DNA of 64,000 nt from Maribacter polysaccharolyticus (GCF_028882255.1 NZ_JARBUY010000004.1:1-64000); one strand, 5' to 3'; counted from the stretch's first letter, positions 30,194-39,862 are shown. Notes: generated by a model from the letters alone, not told the origin. Translations and numbers: made by a program.

Positions 30194-30965
30194 TTTACTC
30201 GTATTGCTTTTATGCTGTGGATCGGGTACATACGCCCAATTCAGCATTCCCGAAAAACCAAAGAAGGAAACCAGTGTTTATGACTACGTTAGTCTCTTAA
30301 ATGAAACCCAAGAAAAGCGCTTAGAACAAAAACTCATCCGGTATTCAGACAGTACCTCCACCCAAATAGTCGTCGCCATCATCAATTCGACGGAAGGTGA
30401 GCAGATCAATTACCTTGGAGCCAATTGGCTGACGGAATGGGGGATCGGACAAAAGGGGAAAGACAATGGCGTATTAATACTCTTAGCGAAAAACGATCGT
30501 AAAATCGGCATCAATACCGGTTATGGCGTTGAAGGTTCCTTGACCGATGCCATGTCTAGAAGGATCATCGAAACCGTTATCATCCCCCATTTCAAGCAAG
30601 GGAATTTTTATGAGGGGTTGGATAGTGGCACCGATGCCATTTTCCAGGTCTTGAATGGAGAATTTAAAGAAGAACGCTCATTCAACGATGACCCCGGTTT
30701 TCCTTTCGACACGTTTTTACCTATCATCATTTTCATTGTCATTATGATCATACTATCGAGTCGCAACCGCGGAAGCGGGGGTGGCAAAGGTGGTGGCCGA
30801 AAATCGGGACTCGACCTATGGGACGTCATCATCCTTAGCAATATGGGACGCGGAGGCCGATCCAGTGGCGGATTTGGTTCTGGCGGTAGCTTCGGTGGTG
30901 GTGGCTTCGGTGGCGGCTTTGGCGGTGGTATGGGTGGAGGTGGCGGAGCCTCCGGGGGTTGGTAA
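30174..30965 (+). CDS. TPM-domain protein with glycine-rich tail
   Basis: A 263-residue exported membrane protein with a signal peptide (ending near TYAQF, residue 22), a TPM domain (about 35-160, with DNGVLILLAKNDRKIGINTG), one transmembrane segment (about 181-196) and a strongly glycine-rich C-terminus with GGGFGGGFGGG-type repeats. This is the classic YgcG-like layout. It is the last gene of the LemA-TPM-TPM set and overlaps the first TPM gene. Confidence 0.9.
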   Translation: MKYLKISLLVLLLCCGSGTYAQFSIPEKPKKETSVYDYVSLLNETQEKRLEQKLIRYSDSTSTQIVVAIINSTEGEQINYLGANWLTEWGIGQKGKDNGVLILLAKNDRKIGINTGYGVEGSLTDAMSRRIIETVIIPHFKQGNFYEGLDSGTDAIFQVLNGEFKEERSFNDDPGFPFDTFLPIIIFIVIMIILSSRNRGSGGGKGGGRKSGLDLWDVIILSNMGRGGRSSGGFGSGGSFGGGGFGGGFGGGMGGGGGASGGW

Positions 30966-31041
30966 TCCTATTTTGCACCTTTTCACTTAAGGATGAAAAG
31001 CAACCCTATCCCCTTTCTTTTATCTTACCATAAAAAGACAA

Positions 31042-31506
31042 ATGGTTTTAAAGAAAATTCTTATTGGCATCCTCTTCCTATCCTTTGTATTTTCTTGTGA
31101 GGATGACAAAATCGATTGTTCTGCGGTTTTATGTTTAAGCTCCCCTTCGATAGGTTTTGATATCCTAACTGATGGCACTAATGTTTTTTCCAATGGAAAT
31201 TATACTTTGAACAGTGTTACCATTGCGGGTGAAACGGCCATGGAAACCAATATTTCCCTTGAGTCGGATTTAGACTCCACCCAAAATCCGATCCTTTTTA
31301 TGCAAAATCCCAAGTGGACCGATGGCGAGTATACATATACCGTGCATTTAGGAAATGACGAACTCTTTCAAATGAAAGCAACCTTCATTGAATCAGAGGT
31401 AAAAAACAGTTCTTGCTGTGGTAATGTGGCAACAGTACAAAGCTTGGAGATTAACGGAAGTCCAATTGAAAAAACCAACGGATTCTACATAATTTCACTT
31501 GAATAA
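31042..31506 (+). CDS. Hypothetical lipoprotein
   Basis: A 154-residue protein with a lipoprotein signal (LSFVFSCEDDK, cysteine at residue 19). The mature part is beta-rich and contains six further cysteines, including VLCLSS and SSCCGNV, which could form disulfides. It matches the many small orphan lipoproteins of Flavobacteriia, and no function is evident. It is convergent with der, with only 11 bases between them. Confidence 0.7.
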   Translation: MVLKKILIGILFLSFVFSCEDDKIDCSAVLCLSSPSIGFDILTDGTNVFSNGNYTLNSVTIAGETAMETNISLESDLDSTQNPILFMQNPKWTDGEYTYTVHLGNDELFQMKATFIESEVKNSSCCGNVATVQSLEINGSPIEKTNGFYIISLE

Positions 31507-31517
31507 AGTTGATTTGA

Positions 31518-32822
31518 CTACTTTTTTCTCATAAAGACCTTTATCGGCACTCCGGTAAAATTGAAATTCTCCCGAAGTTTATTCTCCAAAAATCTTCTGT
31601 AAGGATCCCTTACGTATTGAGGCAAGTTACAGAAAAATGCAAATTGCGGATATGGAGTCGGCAATTGCGTACAAAATTTGATTTTGACGAACTTCCCTTT
31701 ATAAGCCGGAGGCGGATAACTCTCAATGATCGGCAACATAATATCATTGAACTTTCGTGTAGGTATTTTGTTGCTACGGTTTTTATACACTTCGACTGCC
31801 GTCTCTATGGCTTTATAAATACGCTGCTTTGTAAGCACGGAAATGAAAAGAATGGGAACATCGGTAAATGGTTCTATGGCCTTTTTGATCTTTTCGGTAT
31901 ATTGTTTCATGGTATTGGTTTCCTTGTCTTCCACCAAATCCCATTTATTCACTAAAATCACGATCCCTTTATTATTGCGATGTGCCAACCAAAAGATATT
32001 CGCTACCTGGCCATCAAAGCCTCTGGTAGCATCCAGGATCAATAGGCAAACGTCACTATGCTCAATGGCCCGTACCGAACGCATTACCGAATAAAACTCA
32101 AGATCTTCCTTAACTTTTGATTTTCTTCGGATTCCGGCCGTATCGACCAAATTGAACTCAAACCCAAAACGATTGTATTTCGTATCGATACTGTCGCGCG
32201 TGGTACCTGCTATATCGGTTACGATATAGCGTTCTTCCCCGATCAAAGCATTGATGAAAGATGATTTACCAGCGTTGGGCCTACCCACAACGGCAAATCT
32301 CGGTAATTCACTTTCTTCTTCCACAGTGTCTGGCAACACCTCGACCAAGGCATCGAGCAATTCCCCCGTACCACTACCATTGATACTTGAAAGCGTATAA
32401 TACTCCCCTAAACCAAGTCCGTAAAACTCGACGGCATCTTCTGCACGTTTGGCATTATCAACCTTGTTTACGGCCAAAAATACGGGTTTGTTCACCCTTC
32501 GTAATAATTTGGCCACATCCTCGTCCATACCGGTGACGCCACTTTCAACATCGACCATAAATATCAATGCATCTGCCTCCTCGATGGCCAATTCGACCTG
32601 CTTATCTATTTGTTGTTCAAAAATATCATCACTACCAACAACATAACCCCCGGTATCGATCAATGAGAATTCCTTGCCGTTCCAATCACTTTTCCCATAA
32701 TGCCGATCTCGTGTCACCCCACTTATGGCATCGACAATAGCCTCCCTTCTCTGGATCAATCGATTAAAAAAGGTAGATTTCCCAACATTAGGCCTTCCTA
32801 CAATGGCAACAATAGCACCCAT
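31518..32822 (-). CDS. der: Ribosome-assembly GTPase Der
   Basis: A 434-residue cytoplasmic GTPase required for 50S subunit maturation. It has the diagnostic two GTPase domains in tandem: [12 protein letters not shown] near residue 8 with VNKVDNAKR, and [12 protein letters not shown] near residue 180 with [11 protein letters not shown]-terminal KH-like domain follows (about 350-434, ending [13 protein letters not shown]). The length is typical. A TACCTTTG box lies just upstream. Confidence 0.97.
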   Translation of the reverse strand: MGAIVAIVGRPNVGKSTFFNRLIQRREAIVDAISGVTRDRHYGKSDWNGKEFSLIDTGGYVVGSDDIFEQQIDKQVELAIEEADALIFMVDVESGVTGMDEDVAKLLRRVNKPVFLAVNKVDNAKRAEDAVEFYGLGLGEYYTLSSINGSGTGELLDALVEVLPDTVEEESELPRFAVVGRPNAGKSSFINALIGEERYIVTDIAGTTRDSIDTKYNRFGFEFNLVDTAGIRRKSKVKEDLEFYSVMRSVRAIEHSDVCLLILDATRGFDGQVANIFWLAHRNNKGIVILVNKWDLVEDKETNTMKQYTEKIKKAIEPFTDVPILFISVLTKQRIYKAIETAVEVYKNRSNKIPTRKFNDIMLPIIESYPPPAYKGKFVKIKFCTQLPTPYPQFAFFCNLPQYVRDPYRRFLENKLRENFNFTGVPIKVFMRKK

Positions 32823-33211
32823 ACATATTTATTTTGCCGCAAAGGTAGTACTATTTAATCTTCAAAAATTCAAAATAAACCCCAAAATAGTGGATATACC
32901 GCCTTGATAGGGGTATATTTACCTCTTTATGAATTCGATTGTGGCCTATTTTATCCTCGCCAGAACCCCTTAAGTATCAAAAGTTTTGACAGGTATCGCT
33001 ATGGTATGTTGAACTCACGATGCCATCATGGTCCCCTATATTTTGAACATTGTCCGACAGAAAACACCAAGGTGCCCGATACGCCAATGAATACTACATT
33101 TTTAAAGTCGAACAGGGGAGTGCTCTATTTCGCTCCTATTGGGAAAAGATTGCCCATGGGCAAGATGTTATCCATTTTTTTGTTAAATTCAAAAACACTT
33201 AATGGTTATAT
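32823..33211. other. Gene-free spacer upstream of der
   Basis: About 390 bases. The first part holds the der promoter region. A 103-codon frame with TTG start crosses the rest and overlaps the next gene by four bases, but its composition is not protein-like and it is not called. Confidence 0.45.
32840..32847 (-). promoter_or_regulatory. -7 box of der
   Basis: The minus strand reads TACCTTTG, a perfect TAnnTTTG element, 17 bases before the der start codon. Confidence 0.45.
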
Positions 33212-33703
33212 ATGAGCATTTTACCCAATGAAATTGTATTACGCCCAAGGTTTCAACTTCAACTGAACCAACCCAAGGATCTGGTCTTGAAGTCTTTTGA
33301 AATAAAGAACACTCCCCCATTCATCGTTAAACGAATGGATGACCATGTATTCATAAAATTCAATAGGGAAAACGTTCATTTTTGGTCTCCACAATTGCAC
33401 CTGGAAATCAATGATGCAGAGGAAGGAGGTTGCAAGGTCTTTGGTCTTTTTGGACCGAACCCTACCTTATGGACATTTTTCATGTTCCTACATTTTGGTG
33501 TGGCCACCGTTTTTATCGGGCTCGGAATTTGGGCTTATTCGAGTGCATCACTAGGCAGACCCATTGGACTTCACATCGGTCTTATGGCCGTTATGGTCAT
33601 CCTTTGGTTCGTCCTTTATGCATTTGGAAGGGCCGGAAGAAGTAAGGGCAAACCACAAATGCACGAATTGCATCGGTTCATGAATCAAAGGTTAGGCCAA
33701 TAA
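33212..33703 (+). CDS. Hypothetical membrane protein
   Basis: A 163-residue protein. The first 85 residues form a beta-rich soluble part, followed by two transmembrane segments (about 88-108 and 118-138) and a basic C-terminal tail. No catalytic motif is visible. Similar small two-helix proteins are common near era and der genes in Flavobacteriia, but the role is unknown. It ends only 4 bases from the convergent era gene. Confidence 0.6.
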   Translation: MSILPNEIVLRPRFQLQLNQPKDLVLKSFEIKNTPPFIVKRMDDHVFIKFNRENVHFWSPQLHLEINDAEEGGCKVFGLFGPNPTLWTFFMFLHFGVATVFIGLGIWAYSSASLGRPIGLHIGLMAVMVILWFVLYAFGRAGRSKGKPQMHELHRFMNQRLGQ

Positions 33704-33707
33704 CCCG

Positions 33708-34595
33708 TTATTTTTTGTTATAACCGAACCGCTTCAATTGTTTGGCGTCACTCCTCCAATTTTTATTTACCTTAACGTATAGCTCCAGATGTACCTGTTT
33801 GCCGAAAAACTTTTCCAAATCTTTACGGGCCTCGATCCCAACGCGTTTTAAAGCGCTTCCTTTATGGCCAATGATGATCCCTTTCTGGGAATCGCGTTCA
33901 ACCATGATCACGGCCCTCATACGAATGATGTCCGGTTCTTCAAAAAACTCCTCCGTTTCGATTTCAACGGAATATGGAATTTCCTTTTTGTAAAAAAGCA
34001 GTATTTTTTCACGAATGGTCTCATTCACGAAAAACCGTTCGGGCTTATCGGTAAGTTGATCTTTAGGATAGTATGCCGGTGCCTCCGGAAGCAATTCAAG
34101 AATGCGTTCAAACACCCCTTTGACGTTAAAATTATTCAAAGCCGAAATCGGATGGATCTCAACCATTGGCAACTGTTCTTGCCAATATTGCACCTGTGTT
34201 TCCAATTCTTCCTGGGTTGAAGCATCTATCTTGTTCAATAAAAGCAACACAGGAATTTTACTGTTCGCTATTTTTTTAAAGAATTGTTCATCCTTTAAGG
34301 CCTTCTCCCCTATCTCGACCATATACAATAGCACATCGGCATCTTCGAAGGCCGACTTCACAAAGTCCATCATGGATGACTGGAGCTCATAGGCCGGTTT
34401 TATGATTCCCGGGGTATCTGACAAAATCATTTGAAAATCGTCTCCGTTCACAATACCCAAAATCCGATGTCGGGTAGTTTGTGCCTTTGACGTGATTATG
34501 GATAGTTTTTCCCCTACAAATGCATTCATCAAGGTAGACTTGCCCACATTGGGGTTTCCGATAATATTTACGAATCCGGATTTATGTGTTCCCAT
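33708..34595 (-). CDS. era: GTPase Era
   Basis: A 295-residue GTPase for 30S subunit and 16S rRNA maturation. The GTPase domain has GNPNVGKSTLMN (about 12-23), DTPGII and LLNKIDAS. The C-terminal KH domain carries GIIIGHKGSALKRVGIEARK (about 240-259). The length is normal. It is the last gene of the agcS-trmH-era run, 5 bases after the methyltransferase gene. Confidence 0.97.
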   Translation of the reverse strand: MGTHKSGFVNIIGNPNVGKSTLMNAFVGEKLSIITSKAQTTRHRILGIVNGDDFQMILSDTPGIIKPAYELQSSMMDFVKSAFEDADVLLYMVEIGEKALKDEQFFKKIANSKIPVLLLLNKIDASTQEELETQVQYWQEQLPMVEIHPISALNNFNVKGVFERILELLPEAPAYYPKDQLTDKPERFFVNETIREKILLFYKKEIPYSVEIETEEFFEEPDIIRMRAVIMVERDSQKGIIIGHKGSALKRVGIEARKDLEKFFGKQVHLELYVKVNKNWRSDAKQLKRFGYNKK

Positions 34596-34600
34596 ACTTG

Positions 34601-35071
34601 TTACTTTTTATGCCTTCGCGGTTTCGGCAGGTTCCTATCGTACATTACAATACTCCCCGCAACGGCAACATTCAAACTCTTTATCGACTTAAATTGAACC
34701 AGATAATGTGCTTTTTTACAGGCCAAATCACTTAGCCCGTGGTCTTCGGCCCCTAAAAGATACACACATCTTCTAGGATGGTTAAATTCTTCCAAGGCCA
34801 CGGCTTCTTCTTTCATTTCCACCCCTACCAATTGCGCCCCTTTGGGCAGGTTGGCATAAAAATTCTTAAAATGATCATAATGAAAATAAGGCATCGCCTT
34901 AACGGCGTGGTGGGTATCGCAGGCCTGCTTGGCATAACGGTTCCCTATGGTAAAAATAAAACTAGCCCCTAAATTTTGGGCGGTTCGCCATAACACACCC
35001 AAGTTTTCCGGCGTCTTTCCGTTTTGGATGCCAATACCAAAAAACTCATGTTCGAAATTATCGGTGCTCAC
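34601..35071 (-). CDS. TrmH/SpoU-family RNA methyltransferase
   Basis: A 156-residue SPOUT methyltransferase that would transfer a methyl group from SAM to tRNA or rRNA ribose. The three family motifs are visible: NLGVLWRTAQNLGA near 24-37, VYLLGAEDHGLSD near 108-120, and KSLNVAVAGSIVMYDR near 133-148, together forming the knotted SAM site. It is a minimal, catalytic-domain-only form. It overlaps the end of the agcS gene by 14 bases and precedes era. Confidence 0.93.
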   Translation of the reverse strand: MSTDNFEHEFFGIGIQNGKTPENLGVLWRTAQNLGASFIFTIGNRYAKQACDTHHAVKAMPYFHYDHFKNFYANLPKGAQLVGVEMKEEAVALEEFNHPRRCVYLLGAEDHGLSDLACKKAHYLVQFKSIKSLNVAVAGSIVMYDRNLPKPRRHKK

Positions 35072-36422
35072 TTTTTAGCCTCTTAAAGTACTTTTTAGCC
35101 TCTACATTCACTTTAGGTGCCAACAAAAGTACGGCAATCATGTTGGGTATTACCATTAATGCGTAGGAAAGATCTATTAAGTTTTTGACCAACTCCAAGG
35201 ATGCGACCGCGGCAAAGACAATCATTACCACAAAATACACATTGTACCATTTGCCGATTTTGGCATTGGTCAAGAACGATAAACTCTTGACCCCGTAATA
35301 GGAATAGGTAAACAAGGTAGAAATGGCAAAGGCGGAAACAATGACCATTAACAATACACCTCCCCAACTGCCCAAAGAGGTATTAAAAGCATTCAGTGTC
35401 ATGACTATTCCACTACCTTCTTCCAAATAGGCACCACTTAAAATCAAAACAACTGCCGTAAACGTACATACCATAATGGTGTCTATAAATGGACCTAGCA
35501 TGGCTACCAAACCTTCGCGAATAGGCTCATCGTTTTTGGATTGCCCGTGATACATGGGGGCACTTCCCAGTCCGGCCTCATTGGAAAACATGGCCCTTCG
35601 GACCCCGATGATCACCAAGCCCCAAAACCCTCCGGTAACCATGGTATTGAAATTCCAGGCTTCGACGAGGATCATTTTGAGGGAGGGGACGATCAGCGGG
35701 GCATTCAACACCATGACCACGACCACGGCAATTAAATAAACCGCTACCATAAAAGGCACAATGGCCGAAGCTACCTTAGCTATTTTTGTAAGTCCACCGA
35801 AAATCACAAAGGAAGTAACCACTGCCAACACCAAGCCTATGGTCCATTTCCAATTTTCATCCCCCATATTGTATAAGGTCTCCGACGGTGCAACCACATT
35901 CATGAAAGTCTCTGTAAATTGATTGGCCGTAAAAACCCCCAAAAAGCCGAACAGCCCACAAAAAGCAAAGAAGATAGCCAGGGGTCTGGCCCTTTCTCCC
36001 AGACCTTTGGTAATATAATACATGGGACCACCTTGAAGCTTCCCATCTTCATCGGTACCCCTGAACATGATCGCCAGACTACAGGAATAAAATTTAATGC
36101 ACATTCCTATAAGGGCGGTCATCCAGATCCAAAAAACGACCCCTGGTCCGCCATCGTGGATGGCAATGGCCACGCCCGATATGTTCCCGAGTCCTACTGT
36201 GGCAGCAACGGCTGCGGAAAGTGCTTGTAATGAACTTACGTCACCCACGGCATTCTCATCGTCATATTTACCTCTGGTAATATCCAGTGCATGTTTAAAG
36301 TACCTATACGGCAATCCCCTAGAATACATCACCAAAAATACCCCTCCTCCAATAAGCAAGATAAACATGGGCCATTCCGTCCATTTAATGGCATCTTGCA
36401 AAAAGCTATTTAAAATTTCCAT
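35058..36422 (-). CDS. Alanine/glycine:sodium symporter (AgcS family)
   Basis: A 454-residue inner-membrane transporter with about eleven hydrophobic segments. Family motifs are present: VAATVGLGNISGVAIAI near 73-89, QGGPMYYITKGLG near 130, and FSNEAGLGSAPMYHG near 282-296. It imports alanine or glycine with sodium. It heads the agcS-trmH-era run and overlaps trmH by 14 bases. Confidence 0.93.
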   Translation of the reverse strand: MEILNSFLQDAIKWTEWPMFILLIGGGVFLVMYSRGLPYRYFKHALDITRGKYDDENAVGDVSSLQALSAAVAATVGLGNISGVAIAIHDGGPGVVFWIWMTALIGMCIKFYSCSLAIMFRGTDEDGKLQGGPMYYITKGLGERARPLAIFFAFCGLFGFLGVFTANQFTETFMNVVAPSETLYNMGDENWKWTIGLVLAVVTSFVIFGGLTKIAKVASAIVPFMVAVYLIAVVVVMVLNAPLIVPSLKMILVEAWNFNTMVTGGFWGLVIIGVRRAMFSNEAGLGSAPMYHGQSKNDEPIREGLVAMLGPFIDTIMVCTFTAVVLILSGAYLEEGSGIVMTLNAFNTSLGSWGGVLLMVIVSAFAISTLFTYSYYGVKSLSFLTNAKIGKWYNVYFVVMIVFAAVASLELVKNLIDLSYALMVIPNMIAVLLLAPKVNVEAKKYFKRLKSEHR

Positions 36423-36520
36423 AAGGCATGAAGGTAAGAAATTTTTACAACTGACCTTGGTTAAGAACTAAACTAAGTACCAAATTAATTTCCTCAACTT
36501 TTTAAGGGTTGATTTTCTTA

Positions 36521-36551
36521 TCTTTAGCAAAAACCCTTCTTTAGCAAAAAC
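36521..36551 (+). repeat. Direct repeat upstream of the arylsulfotransferase-like gene
   Basis: TCTTTAGCAAAAAC occurs twice, at 36521-36534 and 36538-36551, just before the start codon at 36556. The position would suit an operator or an overlapping promoter/leader element. Confidence 0.5.
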
Positions 36552-36555
36552 TGTT

Positions 36556-38061
36556 ATGAGGTTAAAATTAATTCCGTTATCACCCCTTATTTGCTGTCTT
36601 TTGTTGTTCGCGTGTAGTCAGGAAACGCAAGAAGTTACACCTACTTTTTACCAAGTAACTATAGAAAGCAGTTCTGGTGGCACTACCGATCTAGAAACAG
36701 GAAAATATGAAGAAGGCACAAGCTTAACGATAACAGCTTTGGCAGATGATGGTTATATTTTTGAAAATTGGTCCGGAGATAGCACGAGTACATTGACAAC
36801 GTTAACCCTTACCGTAGACAAAAACATAAATCTCAAAGCTAATTTCATAACGGAATCCAATTTCCAGGTACCAACCGATAACGTTGTCTTGATAAATGAG
36901 GAATCGATAGACCAAAGCGGTTATATTTTTGCTGTTGAAAATGGCGGAAAAGCTTGTTATCTCATAGATCACAACGGGCAATTGATCCATGAGTGGATCT
37001 TTGAGTTGGCTTTAGGCCAAGATGCCGAGCTTACTCCGGACGGTAACCTTATCGGATTATTTAAAGCGGAAACAAGTCCGGTTGGTTTTGGTGGTCAAGG
37101 GGGTATTTTAAGGGAAATTGCACCTGATGGCAGTATCTTATGGGAATATGAGATAGCTACGGAAGACGAGATATTACACCACGACTTTACATTAATGCCC
37201 AACGGAAACATTTTGGCCTTGGTTTGGTATCGTATTTCCAATGAGGAAGCGGTTGCCGTAGGCTTAAACAACACCACCGATGTATTTATGGAAAAAGTGG
37301 TAGAAATAAACCCACAAAGCAATACTGTCGTCTGGGAATGGAAAAGTTGGGACCACATAGTACAGAACTTCAATACAGAGCTACAGACTTATGGGGAACC
37401 TGCCGCCAACAAAGACAGGATCAACATACTGTATTCCAACAACGACGTACACGAATTTGTTGCCAAAGGCGATTTGGTGCACCTAAACGGAATTGCCTAT
37501 TACCCGGATAAAGATATCATTGCACTAAGTGCCAATTTTTATAGTGAAGTTTGGTTTATAGACCATAGCACCTCTGCTCAGGAAGCCACGACCAATAGTG
37601 GAGGGCAGTTTAATAAGGGGGGGCGTTTATTGTACCGCTTTGGCAACCAGAAAGTATATGGAGACAACGATGCCAACAGTGATTTAAATTTTAATCACCA
37701 TCCTAGTTTCATTAATACAAATGGCGAGCTGAGCCTATTGATCTTCAATAACAACACTAGTGTTGGGCAGTCTCGGGTAATGGAATTTTCCCTGCCAAGC
37801 ATAGATGGCAATTCTTTGGACATCGGTACCGAATTACGCTTTGATTTTACCGATGAAGAACTATATTTTGGCCGTGTAAGTGGTGCCGTACGGTTACCCA
37901 ATGGCAATACGCTTATTTGTGAAGGCGATTATGGCTTCTGGGAAGTTACCCCGAAAGGTGAAATCGTCTGGAAATACGACGGAAATGGACAAGGCTACTG
38001 GCGCGGTCTTTACTATGGACAAACGAGTATGACCATAGTCAATTTACTATCCAATCTCTAA
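36556..38061 (+). CDS. Arylsulfotransferase-family lipoprotein with InlB-type repeat
   Basis: A 501-residue protein with a lipoprotein signal (LLLFACSQE, cysteine at residue 20). Residues about 30-97 form one bacterial repeat of the divergent InlB-B type (EGTSLTITALADDGYIFENW). The rest is a beta-propeller matching the arylsulfotransferase (ASST) family: YLIDHNGQLIHEWIF, DAELTPDGNLIG, ILREIAPDGSILWEYEI and HHDFTLMPNGNILALVW. The enzyme family moves sulfate between aryl acceptors. A catalytic histidine is plausible in the HHDF motif (about residue 211) but was not confirmed. It lies just outside the tRNA-linked island. Confidence 0.8.
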   Translation: MRLKLIPLSPLICCLLLFACSQETQEVTPTFYQVTIESSSGGTTDLETGKYEEGTSLTITALADDGYIFENWSGDSTSTLTTLTLTVDKNINLKANFITESNFQVPTDNVVLINEESIDQSGYIFAVENGGKACYLIDHNGQLIHEWIFELALGQDAELTPDGNLIGLFKAETSPVGFGGQGGILREIAPDGSILWEYEIATEDEILHHDFTLMPNGNILALVWYRISNEEAVAVGLNNTTDVFMEKVVEINPQSNTVVWEWKSWDHIVQNFNTELQTYGEPAANKDRINILYSNNDVHEFVAKGDLVHLNGIAYYPDKDIIALSANFYSEVWFIDHSTSAQEATTNSGGQFNKGGRLLYRFGNQKVYGDNDANSDLNFNHHPSFINTNGELSLLIFNNNTSVGQSRVMEFSLPSIDGNSLDIGTELRFDFTDEELYFGRVSGAVRLPNGNTLICEGDYGFWEVTPKGEIVWKYDGNGQGYWRGLYYGQTSMTIVNLLSNL

Positions 38062-38108
38062 AATTGGAACATTTCGATTAGATAAAACCAAAATGAATGC
38101 AAAGTTAA

Positions 38109-38140
38109 TTTGGCGCAATCTAAAAATGATTGTATATTTG
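38109..38140 (+). promoter_or_regulatory. Promoter of tRNA-fMet
   Basis: TTTG (38109-38112) and TATATTTG (38133-38140) separated by 20 bases match the Bacteroidota promoter pattern, about 80 bases before the mature tRNA. Confidence 0.7.
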
Positions 38141-38221
38141 TCGCCCGTTACGGATAGTAGCGTTCTTCTTGTCAGTGTTATGGACTGAAGTTGTAAAACA
38201 AGAAAGAAGAAAAACCCATAT

Positions 38222-38294
<73 letters not shown>

Positions 38295-38304
38295 CTAAGC
38301 CAAA

Positions 38305-38341
38305 AGCCATTTGATTGATTTTCAGTCAGATGGCTTTTTTT
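38305..38341 (+). terminator. Terminator of tRNA-fMet
   Basis: AGCCATTTGATTGA pairs with TCAGTCAGATGGCT in a 14-base stem with two G-T pairs and a TTT loop, followed by a T tract. Confidence 0.85.
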
Positions 38342-38870
38342 CTTCCCGATATTTTCCCGATTTTTAGCCCACCCTCCATTAATGGTGATTGATTAATCAT
38401 ATTAAATACAAGACTAATATAATTCTCTTCCAATAAATTAAATACACATTACCTATTTATATAAGAAATTTTGAAAACCCATACCAATACACAAAAAGAA
38501 CGGGGGGATGTTCATTTTTTCATTCCTTTTGAGGCATACTTTGGCCATACCATGATGACTATCGCATTCTTGGAACAATTTCCGATACGATTTGCATTTG
38601 AAAAATTGCTATATTTTTATAGTCTCGTTAGTAACTGGGGCAGAATCAAGAACATCAACTTCCCTTAAAGTCCAAACTTCACATGTAAGTCTGGTGTACT
38701 GAAACTCCATTGGTTTGAAATTACAAGCTTTAGTTTGTTCTGTTTCCACACCCATTGATTTCAATAGTTCCTAAACCCTCCTTTGAATTTGGTTATTTAG
38801 TTAAAATACACATCTTTATTCATCTAATTTAGAATAAAGTCCGGCATTTTATAATCGTTTATTTGAACTT
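38342..38870. other. Gene-free left end of the island
   Basis: About 530 bases between the tRNA terminator and the toxin gene. No integrase or other recombinase is encoded. Only short open frames exist on either strand (for example 38609-38755 on the minus strand, 48 codons), none recognisable. Confidence 0.5.
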
Positions 38871-38872
38871 TT
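38853..38872. repeat. Dispersed repeat, copy 1
   Basis: AATCGTTTATTTGAACTTTT, a copy of the core ATC[G/C]TTTA[A/T]TTGAACTTT, overlapping the end of the toxin gene. See the finding on the repeat family. Confidence 0.6.
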
Positions 38873-39164
38873 ATAAATGTTCAATGAAGTTCATGCGTTT
38901 GCCCAAAATTCTAACAATAAAAATTTCATCTGCACTGTCAAATTGATAAAAAACAACATGGGCTTTATAACTGTAGTATTTTAAGGTATTGGCAATGGTC
39001 GAAGCATCCTTGGCCAATTCTGGACGTTCAGCTAGTTCTTCTAAAAAGGTTTCTAAATCCAATAGGTAATTGGTGGCCTGGTCAGGACCAAAAAACTTGA
39101 TACCGAACTTATATATACCCACTAAGTCGTGTTGGGCTCTTGTAGATAAACTATAATTGCCCAT
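38871..39164 (-). CDS. ParE/RelE-type toxin
   Basis: A 97-residue toxin of the ParE/RelE superfamily. The start at 39164 was chosen because the family consensus begins at YSLSTRAQHDLVGIYKFGI; a longer frame adds eight residues. The FGPDQATNYLLDLETFLEEL helix and the VVFYQFDSADEIFIVRIL core strands match the fold. ParE toxins poison gyrase and RelE types cut mRNA; which one applies is not readable. It overlaps its antitoxin gene by 14 bases. Confidence 0.9.
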   Translation of the reverse strand: MGNYSLSTRAQHDLVGIYKFGIKFFGPDQATNYLLDLETFLEELAERPELAKDASTIANTLKYYSYKAHVVFYQFDSADEIFIVRILGKRMNFIEHL

Positions 39165-39393
39165 TATCCACTTTTGTGATAATGTCACTTATTTTTAAAT
39201 TGCTTCTGCCACTTTGCAAACCTTCATCAATGGCTGTCTTAAGCTCTAGGAGCTTCATATTCTGTTCTTGGTCCTTTCTTACCAAATCCCTTATGTATTC
39301 ACTATCATTGGTGAAGTCACCGGATTGAACCCTAAGTTTTATCCAACTGTCCTGTTGATCTGTAAAAGTGATTGATTTTCTAACTGTTTCCAT
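39151..39393 (-). CDS. ParD-type antitoxin
   Basis: An 80-residue protein with an N-terminal ribbon-helix-helix DNA-binding region (RKSITFTDQQDSWIK, then SEYIRDLVRKD near 30-42) and a C-terminal tail that would wrap the toxin. The gene order antitoxin-toxin with overlap is typical of type II systems, and the dimer should repress its own promoter. Confidence 0.9.
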   Translation of the reverse strand: METVRKSITFTDQQDSWIKLRVQSGDFTNDSEYIRDLVRKDQEQNMKLLELKTAIDEGLQSGRSNLKISDIITKVDNGQL

Positions 39394-39458
39394 AATTTAA
39401 ACTATGGTGCAATATAGTTCTTTTTTGCACCATATACAAAAATCATTTCGCTTATTAC

Positions 39459-39532
39459 AATCCTTTATTTGAACTTTTTTAAAGATAAAGATTTTGAGTT
39501 TTGAACTGTGCGAGAAAAGGGGAAGCTTACAC
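39459..39532. repeat. Dispersed repeat, copy 2 (extended)
   Basis: Begins AATCCTTTATTTGAACTTTT and continues with a tail containing GAACTGTGCG and AAGGGGAAGCTTACA that is related to copy 4. It separates the toxin-antitoxin pair from the next gene. Confidence 0.65.
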
Positions 39533-39602
39533 TCTTCTTAAAAAATCGCTTCCCTGAATTTAACCTTTCGCGGTTCTATAATTAGGGAATACTCAAACCC
39601 TA

Positions 39603-39845
39603 TTATTCACTTCGGAATAAATTTCTTCCATACCTGAACATATAAAAGGTTACTAACCAAAAAAAAACATTTAGCAAAAAAGTGAACGTAAATTCACCCC
39701 AGTAATAACCTAGGTTTTGTGTTACAGCCTGAGAAAATTGAGAAGCTAAAATCGGCAATGCTAAAATAAGTCTTGCAAGAAAACCAATACTCATTAGAAT
39801 AAATGCTACTCCTATAAACCTCTTTATAACGGTTGGTAACTTCAT
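39603..39845 (-). CDS. Small membrane protein, unrecognised
   Basis: An 80-residue protein with two hydrophobic segments (about 8-32 and 48-68) and basic ends. No motif ties it to a known family. It lies alone between two copies of the dispersed repeat, as a cassette gene would. Confidence 0.55.
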   Translation of the reverse strand: MKLPTVIKRFIGVAFILMSIGFLARLILALPILASQFSQAVTQNLGYYWGEFTFTFLLNVFFWLVTFYMFRYGRNLFRSE

Positions 39846-39862
39846 AGATTCTAAATATTGTT

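Noticed and set aside
32904-33215. 103-codon plus-strand frame with TTG start that overlaps the next gene by four bases
   Set aside because: The translational overlap is suggestive, but the amino acid composition is not protein-like, no family is recognisable and it crosses the upstream control region of der.
38471-38668. 65-codon TTG-start frame and a 48-codon minus-strand frame (38609-38755) at the island's left end
   Set aside because: Neither has recognisable features or plausible upstream signals; possible fragments of lost island genes, but not supportable.
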